A DNA stretch of 6,604 nucleotides. Source: Bacteroidota bacterium. GTDB lineage: Bacteria > Bacteroidota > Bacteroidia > Bacteroidales > UBA932. The notes below the pieces were generated by a model, which worked only from the letters and a program-made list of their open reading frames with translations, ran no database searches and had not been told where the DNA came from. Both the position numbers and the translations under genes were made by a program. Positions 1 to 6,126 of this stretch are shown here, piece after piece (positions within the stretch are counted from its first letter, which is position 1; each line of letters opens with the position of its first letter). The stretch lies in assembly GCA_017860395.1 (NCBI GenBank), contig JAGDMC010000082.1, forward strand, positions 1-6,604. Reading direction: 5' to 3'.

Positions 1-968
1 GCGAATGTAATTACTCCGTATGCAAACCATTTTATCCAGCTTCCCTGAGAAATTGACTTGGGATATTCTCTCTTTTTACCAAAAAGTTCCAGCCCGTCAT
101 ATAAGATTGGAACCCATATTCTCGATATTGCAACGACAATTGCAGCAATTAAGGAAATCAGCAGAACCATCTGCCCTGTTGAATATTCTGCAGGTCCAAA
201 AAACATGTCTTTTACAAAAAGGACGGTAAAAATTGTAAAGGCAAGCAGGATACCGATAAACCCGATAAATTTAGCAAGCGAGCCAAGCTGGCGGTTAAGA
301 GGAGTCTCTTCCGTAGTGATTTCGGTTGATTTTTCGGCCACTTTCCCAAATTCCGTAGAGTCCCCGACTTCTGTAATTTTATATATGCAGTGCCCTTCCA
401 CAACAGTGGTTCCACGCATTATGCGATTTGTTGCATATGTTGCCTCTTCATCAAAAGAATCGGGATTGGTACTTTTGGAAATCATTGGCTCTCCGGTTAA
501 TGTCGATTCATTTACCGACAACGAAACAGCTTCCAGCAATTCTCCGTCTGCGGGAACTTCCTCCCCTGTGTCGAGTACAACAATGTCACCAACTACTATG
601 TCGCATTTTGGCAACTCTATAATGTTCCCGTCCCGGATAATCTTTACCGGAGTTTCATCATTAACCTGGTTTAGAATGTCAAATTTCTTACTTGCATCCA
701 TTTCAAACCAAAAGCCCACTCCCGTTGCCAGAAATATAGCAAAGAAAATACCGATGGTTTCTACAAATTCGTTATGGATAAATGATATCCCCAGAGAAAG
801 AAATGCGGCTATGAGCAAAATGCGTATAATAGGGTCCCTGAATTTTTCAAGGAAGAGCTTCCAAAGCGGCTCTCTTTCGGGAGGGGTAAGGATGTTCCTG
901 CCATACTTTGCTCTGCTTTCCTCCGCCTGGGCCGAGGTTAAGCCTGTGTAGTCAATTTTTTTATTCAC
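1..968 (-). CDS. P-type cation (probably Ca2+) ATPase, N-terminal part, runs off the window
   Basis: Partial gene: 322 residues from the start to the left edge. It is an ATP-driven cation pump of the inner membrane, probably a P2-type (PMCA-like) calcium exporter. Seen: an N-terminal cation-ATPase domain with the YTGL motif (7-10), AEESRAKYG (15-23) and NILTPPE (25-31); hydrophobic M1 (about 46-64) and M2 (about 69-88); an actuator domain with VGDIV (126-130), PADG (139-142) and the dephosphorylation loop as LTGEP (157-161); then M3 (about 234-252). The PEGL motif of M4, the DKTGT phosphorylation site and the nucleotide domain would lie beyond the edge, so ion specificity cannot be read here. 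The first in-frame ATG is residue 90, inside the actuator region, so the start is taken as the GTG at 968, which overlaps the last 8 bases of rlmN; an in-frame stop lies 9 bases upstream of it. Translational coupling to rlmN is likely. Residues after M3 are unusual (see findings). Family confident, substrate inferred. Confidence 0.88.
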   Translation of the reverse strand, partial: MNKKIDYTGLTSAQAEESRAKYGRNILTPPEREPLWKLFLEKFRDPIIRILLIAAFLSLGISFIHNEFVETIGIFFAIFLATGVGFWFEMDASKKFDILNQVNDETPVKIIRDGNIIELPKCDIVVGDIVVLDTGEEVPADGELLEAVSLSVNESTLTGEPMISKSTNPDSFDEEATYATNRIMRGTTVVEGHCIYKITEVGDSTEFGKVAEKSTEITTEETPLNRQLGSLAKFIGFIGILLAFTIFTVLFVKDMFFGPAEYSTGQMVLLISLIAAIVVAISRIWVPILYDGLELFGKKREYPKSISQGSWIKWFAYGVITF

Positions 969-2010
969 CTGTTGAATTTATTTGTTTTTTAAGAATTTTT
1001 CGGTTGCTCCCGCTCAATTGCCCGCAGGCAGCAAGTATATCTTCGCCCCTTGATGAGCGGATAGTTGCAATTAGTCCGGCTTTGTTAAGCCTGTTCTGGA
1101 ATATCTCCATCATTCCCATTTGTGACGATTTTAAAGGAAAATCCGGAATTTCGTGAAAACGGATAAGGTTAACCCTGCACTCAATCCCTCTTAATAATCT
1201 TATGAGACCGTCCGCATGTCTTTTATCGTCGTTCCATCCGTTGAACATAATGTATTCAAAACTCACTCTGCGTTGTCCGGAAAAGTCATAATTTCTTATG
1301 AGATCCACGGTTTCAGAAATAGGATAAGCCTTTTGCATTGGCATTAGCTGAATCCGCTCTTCTTCAAACGGGTTATGCAGAGAAATGGCAAGATGACATT
1401 TTGAATTATCCAGAAAATCTTTAAGCGCAGGATAGACGCCTATAGTAGAAAGGGTAATTCTTTTCGGACTCCATCCGAATCCCCAGTCGGCAGTTAAAAT
1501 TTCAATACTCCTGAATACCTCAGCGGTATTGTCGAGAGGCTCGCCCATTCCCATGAAGACAACATTAGTAAGATTCTCGCTCTCTTCTACATTTATAAAC
1601 TGCGATATAATCTCCCCGGCAGTGAGATTACCATTAAAACCAAGCCTTCCTGTCATACAGAAATGACATCCCATTTTACACCCGGTCTGAGATGACACAC
1701 ATAAAGTTGCTCTCTCCTCCTCAGGAATCATTACACTCTCAATGGTACTTCCTTTCAATGTGGGAAAAAGATATTTTTTTGTTCCGTCGGTTGAAATTAG
1801 ACTCTCAACCGGGCTAAATCCTCCAACTTCATATTCTTCCGCGAGCGCCTGTCTCGAACTCTTCGAGAGGTTCGACATTTGCTCAATCTCTTTTACCCTC
1901 TTTTTATAAAGCCATTCTGCCAGTTGTTTTGCAGTATATGCAGGCAGTGCAAGGGTTTCCACGATTTGTGCGAGCTCGCTGATGCTCTTTCCAATCAACC
2001 ATTTTTTCAT
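961..2010 (-). CDS. rlmN: RlmN, dual-specificity 23S rRNA A2503 / tRNA A37 C2-methyltransferase
   Basis: Complete, 349 residues, normal for the family. A cytoplasmic radical-SAM enzyme that methylates C2 of A2503 in 23S rRNA and, in studied bacteria, C2 of A37 in some tRNAs, helping the peptidyl-transferase centre and decoding accuracy. Seen: the 4Fe-4S motif CX3CX2C at C111, C115 and C118 (GCKMGCHFC), the upstream conserved C104 in TLCVSSQ, the SAM-binding MGMGEP (153-158), ISLH (209-212), and the methyl-acceptor cysteine C329 in RGEDILAACGQL, which matches C355 of the E. coli enzyme. That cysteine and the MGMGEP/AACGQL context favour RlmN; the C8-methylating relative Cfr is resistance-associated and less similar at these points. 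The N-terminus starts directly into the accessory domain as in Bacteroides RlmN, supporting this ATG. It is divergent from recA and overlaps the downstream ATPase gene by 8 bases. All key residues are present. Confidence 0.97.
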   Translation of the reverse strand: MKKWLIGKSISELAQIVETLALPAYTAKQLAEWLYKKRVKEIEQMSNLSKSSRQALAEEYEVGGFSPVESLISTDGTKKYLFPTLKGSTIESVMIPEEERATLCVSSQTGCKMGCHFCMTGRLGFNGNLTAGEIISQFINVEESENLTNVVFMGMGEPLDNTAEVFRSIEILTADWGFGWSPKRITLSTIGVYPALKDFLDNSKCHLAISLHNPFEEERIQLMPMQKAYPISETVDLIRNYDFSGQRRVSFEYIMFNGWNDDKRHADGLIRLLRGIECRVNLIRFHEIPDFPLKSSQMGMMEIFQNRLNKAGLIATIRSSRGEDILAACGQLSGSNRKILKKQINSTGE

Positions 2011-2014
2011 TTGG

Positions 2015-2022
2015 CAAAGTTA
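2015..2022 (-). promoter_or_regulatory. Bacteroidota -7 promoter element for rlmN
   Basis: On the minus strand the sequence TAACTTTG is a perfect match to the Bacteroidota -7 consensus TAnnTTTG. It ends only four bases before the rlmN ATG, so transcription would begin at or within a few bases of the start codon and the mRNA would be leaderless or nearly so. I see no clear TTTG -33 element at the usual 19-21 base spacing. The call rests on the -7 match and position only. Confidence 0.55.
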
Positions 2023-2044
2023 GGGAAATTTGAAAAGGATTTGT

Positions 2045-2052
2045 TACTTTTG
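2045..2052 (+). promoter_or_regulatory. Bacteroidota -7 promoter element for recA
   Basis: TACTTTTG is a perfect match to TAnnTTTG and lies 23 bases before the recA ATG, which would give a leader of roughly 15-20 bases. A TTTG at 2029-2032 is upstream but only 12 bases away, shorter than the usual 19-21 base spacing, so the -33 element is not convincing. I see no E. coli-type (CTGT-N8-ACAG) or Bacillus-type (GAAC-N4-GTTC) LexA box in the 65-base region, so the sequence gives no sign of classical SOS control. Confidence 0.55.
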
Positions 2053-2075
2053 TGTGAATTTAAAACATAAACATT

Positions 2076-3110
2076 ATGGCGAAAGAGAGTGCAGAATTAA
2101 AAAAGGGTGCTGAGGTAAGTGCCGATAAGCTAAAAGCTTTACAGGCAACTTTAGACAAACTGGAGAAGGATTATGGGAAGGGCACCGTTATGAAGATGGG
2201 GGAGCAGCCAAAATGGGAGGTATCTACAATTGCATCGGGGTCTATTGCATTGGACCATGCACTTGGAATAGGCGGATATCCGAGAGGCCGCGTTATTGAA
2301 ATTTACGGGCCGGAATCGAGCGGTAAAACAACTCTGGCAATTCATGCCATTGCAGAAGCTCAGAAAACCGGAGGAATTGCAGCAATAATTGATGCAGAAC
2401 ACGCGTTTGACAGAACTTATGCCAAAAATCTCGGAGTGAATGTGGACACGCTGCTCATTTCCCAGCCGGACAATGGCGAACAGGCTCTTGAAATTACAGA
2501 TGCTCTGATACGTTCCGGAGCAATTGACATTATTGTTATCGACTCTGTTGCAGCATTAACACCTAAAGCAGAAATTGAAGGCGAAATGGGTGACTCAAAA
2601 ATGGGTCTTCAGGCAAGGCTGATGAGTCAGGCATTGCGCAAACTAACTGCAAACATCAGCAAAACGAACACTTGTTGTATTTTCATAAACCAGCTTCGTG
2701 ATAAAATAGGGATAATGTTTGGAAATCCGGAAACTACAACCGGCGGTAATGCTCTTAAGTTTTATGCTTCGGTGAGGGTAGATGTGAGAAAAATAACTCA
2801 GATTAAGGATGGCGAAGAGGCAACAGGAAACAGGACAAGGGCCAAGATTGTAAAAAACAAGCTGGCACCGCCTTTCCGTAAAGCAGAATTTGACATTGTA
2901 TTTGGCGAGGGTATTTCAAAAATCGGAGAGATTATTGACCTTGGAGTTGAATTTGAAATCATCAAAAAGAGCGGCTCGTGGTTCAGCTACGCCGACACCA
3001 AAGTAGGTCAGGGCAGAGAGGCCGTTAAACAGATTCTTATGGACAACCCTGCACTTATGGATGAGATAGAAGCAAAGATTCGTCTTAAACTTACTGAAAT
3101 TAAAGACTAA
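2076..3110 (+). CDS. recA: RecA recombinase
   Basis: Complete, 344 residues, close to the 352 of E. coli. This ATP-dependent cytoplasmic recombinase forms filaments on single-stranded DNA and drives homologous pairing and strand exchange; in bacteria with LexA it also triggers LexA self-cleavage. Seen: an N-terminal helix and polymerisation segment (about 15-45), Walker A GPESSGKT (78-85), the IDAEHAFD region (105-112), Walker B IIVIDS (152-157), loop L1 around [12 protein letters not shown] (166-177), [10 protein letters not shown] (203-212), loop L2 around [12 protein letters not shown] (215-226), and the C-terminal domain with SWFSY (301-305) and GQGRE (311-315). All ATP- and DNA-binding motifs are intact. 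The C-terminus ends in EIKD without the long acidic tail of E. coli RecA. There is no Shine-Dalgarno sequence, as is usual in this phylum. It is divergent from rlmN; trpS follows after 27 bases in the same direction. Confidence 0.99.
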   Translation: MAKESAELKKGAEVSADKLKALQATLDKLEKDYGKGTVMKMGEQPKWEVSTIASGSIALDHALGIGGYPRGRVIEIYGPESSGKTTLAIHAIAEAQKTGGIAAIIDAEHAFDRTYAKNLGVNVDTLLISQPDNGEQALEITDALIRSGAIDIIVIDSVAALTPKAEIEGEMGDSKMGLQARLMSQALRKLTANISKTNTCCIFINQLRDKIGIMFGNPETTTGGNALKFYASVRVDVRKITQIKDGEEATGNRTRAKIVKNKLAPPFRKAEFDIVFGEGISKIGEIIDLGVEFEIIKKSGSWFSYADTKVGQGREAVKQILMDNPALMDEIEAKIRLKLTEIKD

Positions 3111-3119
3111 TTAATTAGT
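3106..3119. repeat. Perfect 14-base AT-rich palindrome over the recA stop codon
   Basis: ACTAATTAATTAGT is its own reverse complement and includes the TAA of recA. A further ATTAG at 3124-3128 followed by five T (3130-3134) gives an alternative weak hairpin with CTAAT (3107-3111). With only A/U pairs in the core it would be a poor Rho-independent terminator; it could be a weak attenuator, a 3'-end processing site, a protein site or chance in AT-rich DNA. The palindrome is seen; any function is a guess. Confidence 0.35.
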
Positions 3120-3137
3120 TAACATTAGCTTTTTCAA

Positions 3138-4127
3138 ATGGAGACAGTATTAAGCGGGATTCGTTCTACGGGTCACCTGCACCTTGGTAACTATTTTGGT
3201 GCACTCAGGAATTACATAAAAATGCAGGACGAGTACAACTGCTTTTTCTTTATTGCAGATTTGCACTCGTTAACAACACATCCCCACCCCGATGATTTCC
3301 ATTCAGGGGTTAAGACAATTTTAACCGAGTATCTTGCATCGGGGCTTGATCCCGAAAAATCGGCAATTTTTGTTCAGAGCGATGTGCCGGAAATCGTGGA
3401 GCTGTATGTTCTGCTCAATATGATTGCATATAAGGGAGAGCTGGAAAGGACAGCTGCGTTTAAAGAGAAGGTGAGAAAGAATCCGGAGAATGTAAACGCC
3501 GGTTTGCTCACCTACCCTGTTCTCATGGCTGCCGATATTCTTGTCCACAGGGCAAACAAGGTTCCGGTGGGGAAAGATCAGGAGCAGCACCTGGAAATGG
3601 CCAGGCTTCTTGCACGCAGGTTTAACAATCTTTACGGAGTAGAACTGTTCCCGGAGCCTCAGGCTTTCAATTTCGGGAGCGACCTTGTAAAAGTTCCCGG
3701 TCTTGATGGAAGCGGCAAAATGGGAAAGAGCGAAGGAAACGGGATATACCTGTTCGACGACGAGAAGACTATCCATAAAAAGGTGATGAAAGCAGTGACA
3801 GATGCCGGTCCCGTAGAGCAAAACAGCAAAATGGCCGAACCTGTCGAAAATCTATTTACTCTTCTTAAAATTGTATCTGCACCCGAAACGGTTGTTCAGT
3901 TCAAAGAAGCCTTTAACAACTGTACAATTCGTTACGGCGACCTTAAAAAGCAGCTTGCAACCGACATTTGCCGGCACACACTTCCAATCCGGGAGAAAAT
4001 AGAAGAGATATACAAAGACGAAGCCTTTTTGCAAAGGGTAATTAAAAGAGGAACCGAAAAGGCACGGGAGAGTGCATCGGCAACTCTTTATGAGGCTAAA
4101 AAAGCCGTTGGCTTCAGGAGCTTCTGA
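3138..4127 (+). CDS. trpS: Tryptophanyl-tRNA synthetase (TrpRS)
   Basis: Complete, 329 residues, typical for bacterial TrpRS. A class Ic aminoacyl-tRNA synthetase that activates tryptophan with ATP and charges tRNA-Trp in the cytoplasm, working as a homodimer. Seen: N-terminal SGIRSTG (6-12), then the HIGH-equivalent HLGN (15-18) in GHLHLGNYFGAL; DLHSLTTHPHP (41-51); the tryptophan-pocket and dimer region AGLLTYPVLMAADIL (121-135); VPVGKDQEQH (142-151); and the KMSKS-equivalent KMGKS (194-198) in GSGKMGKSEGN. The C-terminal helical domain that reads the anticodon follows and ends at GFRSF. The start fits the METV...SGIR beginning seen in Bacteroides relatives. The gene ends in two in-frame stops, TGA then TAA, and dnaG begins six bases after the first stop. 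It lies 27 bases after recA and probably shares its transcript, although a one-mismatch -7 element (TAGCTTTT, 3126-3133) sits just before the ATG. Confidence 0.98.
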   Translation: METVLSGIRSTGHLHLGNYFGALRNYIKMQDEYNCFFFIADLHSLTTHPHPDDFHSGVKTILTEYLASGLDPEKSAIFVQSDVPEIVELYVLLNMIAYKGELERTAAFKEKVRKNPENVNAGLLTYPVLMAADILVHRANKVPVGKDQEQHLEMARLLARRFNNLYGVELFPEPQAFNFGSDLVKVPGLDGSGKMGKSEGNGIYLFDDEKTIHKKVMKAVTDAGPVEQNSKMAEPVENLFTLLKIVSAPETVVQFKEAFNNCTIRYGDLKKQLATDICRHTLPIREKIEEIYKDEAFLQRVIKRGTEKARESASATLYEAKKAVGFRSF

Positions 4128-4129
4128 TA

Positions 4130-4142
4130 ACTGATGATCAGT
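4130..4142. repeat. 13-base dyad centred on the dnaG start codon
   Basis: ACTGAT and ATCAGT flank a single central G, the third base of the dnaG ATG. In RNA the outer four bases of each arm (ACUG/CAGU) could pair and leave AUGAU in the loop, a very small hairpin presenting the start codon. An AGGAG lies at 4116-4120 inside the trpS end, 13 bases from the ATG, longer than ideal Shine-Dalgarno spacing. The symmetry is seen; a role in translation is speculative. Confidence 0.25.
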
Positions 4143-6092
4143 AAAACCACTATATCCAAAATACTTGACAGTGCTCAGATAGTCGATGTAATAAGCGACT
4201 TTGTGTCATTAAGGAGAAGGGGGGCAAACTATACAGCTTGCTGCCCTTTTCATAATGAGAAAACACCGTCATTTTCGGTATCTCCGTCCAAAGGTATCTT
4301 CAAGTGTTTCGGGTGCGGCAAGGCAGGAAACGCCGTTAACTTCGTAATGGAGCATGAACACCTCACCTATGTTGAGGCTTTGAGGTTTCTAGGCCGAAAA
4401 TATGGAATAGAGGTAGAGGAGAGAGAGGAGAGCGAAGCAGAAATCCAGCAACGGCTCAAAAGCGAAAGTCTGCTGGTTGTTACTGCCTTTGCTCAGGAAT
4501 TCTATTCAAATGCCTTATGGAACTCGCAAAGAGGAAGAGCAATAGGCCTCAGCTATTTCAAGGAGAGAGGATTTGACGAAGAGACAATTAAAAAATTCCA
4601 GCTTGGATGGGCACCGGAAGGTCGCGACGGAAGTATGTCTTCTGCGGCAATGCGGGCCGGGTATAAAAAAGAGTTCATAGTATCAACAGGGCTGGGTATT
4701 GAGAAGGAAGAGAGCGGGGACGTTGCAGACCGTTTCTACGAAAGGGTGATGTTTCCAATCCACTCGCTCACGGGCAGAATAATTGCATTCGGCGGAAGAA
4801 CACTAAGAACTGATAAATCGGTAGCCAAATACATAAATTCTCCCGAAAGTGAGATTTACAGTAAAAGCAGGTCGCTTTACGGGATATTTTTTGCCAAAAG
4901 TGCAATTGCACGACTTCAGAAGTGCTATTTAGTAGAGGGATATACCGATGTAATATCGCTTGTACAATCCGGAGTGGAAAATGTGGTCGCATCAAGCGGA
5001 ACCTCTCTCACATCTGAGCAGATACGGCTCATAAGGCGATTTGCCCCACAGGTTACGATACTTTACGACAGCGATGCTGCCGGGATAAAGGCTTCACTCA
5101 GAGGAATAGACATGCTTCTTGAGGAGGGATTGCAGGTTAAGGTCGTACTCTTTCCTGACGGAGATGACCCCGATTCGTACGCACGCAAAAGCACTCCGGC
5201 CCAGCTTAAGGATTATCTGCAAAATGCCGAGCGCGATTTTATAGAATTTAAGATTGAACTGCTCTCTGCAGATGCCGACAAGGACCCCATTAAGCGCAGG
5301 CAACTGATAAATGAAGTCATCACAAGTATTTCGGTAATCCCGGATGCCATTACAAGGGCCGTTTATATCGAAGAGTGCAGTATAAAGCTAAAATTCGAAC
5401 AGAATCTTCTTGCACGCGAGGTAAACAAGCTTCGGAAAGTGAGGCACCCATACGGAGGCTATCAGCAACAGGAAAGTTATTCCGAATCGGGACTCCCCTC
5501 TTCCATCCCCGATATCAATACCGGCGAGCAGCTCCCTCAGTTTGTAAGGAACATATACTGCGAACCTGCAGAGCGGGATTTGCTATATTATCTTATGAAA
5601 TTCGGAGAGTGCCCTCTTTACGGAAAAGATGATGAAATTCAGTCTGCCATTACTGTTTCGCAGTTTATTCTCATTGAACTGCAAAACGACGAACTGGAGT
5701 TTCAGAATCTTTTATACAAAAACATCTTTGAAGAGTATTACAAACTTAGGGAAGCAGGTCAGCAGGAAATTCAAAAACATTTCACAAATCATCAGGACTC
5801 TAAAGTGGTAGAAGTGGTTACTTCAATACTCATTCAGGAACATAACCTCAATATTAAGCAGTTTGTTGCTGCCCTTGTTCCGGAGGAGAACGTTCTCTCA
5901 ATGGTTGTTCCCAAAGCAATTATGGTGTATAAGGCAAAAATTACGGCAATTGCATATCAGGAACTGCGCGAGGAGATGATAAAACTTAAACCGGGCGATG
6001 ACATGAGACAAACAGAACTTCTTGGTCAGCTTCAAACACTTATGAATGTGAGGAATCAGCTCTCCAAGGAGTTAAACAGACTAACCATATAA
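4134..6092 (+). CDS. dnaG: DnaG DNA primase
   Basis: Complete, 652 residues, within the upper family range (E. coli 581). It makes the short RNA primers for leading- and lagging-strand synthesis and works at the fork with the DnaB helicase. Seen: N-terminal CHC2 zinc domain with ligands C37, H40, C58 and C61 (CPFHNEKTPSF ... CFGC); catalytic core with ERGF (144-147), FQLGWAP (155-161), RVMFPIHSLTGRIIAFGGR (204-222) and the basic KSRSLYG (244-250); TOPRIM fold with VEGYTDV (267-273; E268), YDSDAAG (311-317; D312, D314) and PDGDDPDSY (341-349; D345, D347). These match the metal-binding acidic residues of E. coli DnaG. A Gln/Ser/Tyr-rich linker (about 440-460) leads to a mainly helical C-terminal region (about 475-652), presumed to bind DnaB; it is much less conserved than the core. 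The start fits the usual beginning, M-x-x-x-T-x-x-x-I. It is six bases after trpS, so transcription and probably translation are coupled. Confidence 0.98.
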   Translation: MISKTTISKILDSAQIVDVISDFVSLRRRGANYTACCPFHNEKTPSFSVSPSKGIFKCFGCGKAGNAVNFVMEHEHLTYVEALRFLGRKYGIEVEEREESEAEIQQRLKSESLLVVTAFAQEFYSNALWNSQRGRAIGLSYFKERGFDEETIKKFQLGWAPEGRDGSMSSAAMRAGYKKEFIVSTGLGIEKEESGDVADRFYERVMFPIHSLTGRIIAFGGRTLRTDKSVAKYINSPESEIYSKSRSLYGIFFAKSAIARLQKCYLVEGYTDVISLVQSGVENVVASSGTSLTSEQIRLIRRFAPQVTILYDSDAAGIKASLRGIDMLLEEGLQVKVVLFPDGDDPDSYARKSTPAQLKDYLQNAERDFIEFKIELLSADADKDPIKRRQLINEVITSISVIPDAITRAVYIEECSIKLKFEQNLLAREVNKLRKVRHPYGGYQQQESYSESGLPSSIPDINTGEQLPQFVRNIYCEPAERDLLYYLMKFGECPLYGKDDEIQSAITVSQFILIELQNDELEFQNLLYKNIFEEYYKLREAGQQEIQKHFTNHQDSKVVEVVTSILIQEHNLNIKQFVAALVPEENVLSMVVPKAIMVYKAKITAIAYQELREEMIKLKPGDDMRQTELLGQLQTLMNVRNQLSKELNRLTI

Positions 6093-6097
6093 ATTTT

Positions 6098-6105
6098 TAT
6101 ATTTG
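6098..6105 (+). promoter_or_regulatory. Bacteroidota -7 promoter element for metG
   Basis: TATATTTG matches TAnnTTTG perfectly, starts five bases after the dnaG stop and ends 21 bases before the metG ATG, the classical arrangement for a Bacteroidota gene with a short leader. A -33 TTTG is not obvious at the expected distance, which falls in the end of dnaG. No hairpin plus T-tract terminator for dnaG is visible in the 34-base gap, so readthrough from dnaG could add to this promoter. Confidence 0.55.
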
Positions 6106-6126
6106 CATCCTAATTGTTTTTAAAAA

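Noticed and set aside
58..951. A plus-strand open frame of 297 codons opposite the ATPase
   Set aside because: It is antisense to a frame with clear P-type ATPase motifs (TGEP, PADG, M1-M3). Its own translation has no recognisable domain and is Ser/Pro/Ile-rich as expected of a complement frame.
2011..2075. LexA/SOS operator in front of recA
   Set aside because: Neither CTGT-N8-ACAG nor GAAC-N4-GTTC is present. The only symmetry is the inverted pair of -7 elements, which follows from divergent promoters.
3201..3216. Possible -7 promoter element (TATTTTGG) inside trpS
   Set aside because: It does not fit TAnnTTTG when aligned base by base, and no gene start follows.
3321..3821. A minus-strand open frame of 166 codons inside trpS
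   Set aside because: It lies wholly under the conserved TrpRS frame. The translation shows no motif, and there is no promoter-like element in front of it.
5375..5811. Two short plus-strand frames inside dnaG (5375-5632 and 5629-5811)
   Set aside because: They overlap the intact dnaG frame, look low-complexity and basic, and lack any start context; they are out-of-frame shadows.
6093..6126. Possible Rho-independent terminator after dnaG
   Set aside because: The gap is A/T-rich but has no G/C-containing stem before its T runs; the promoter reading explains it better.
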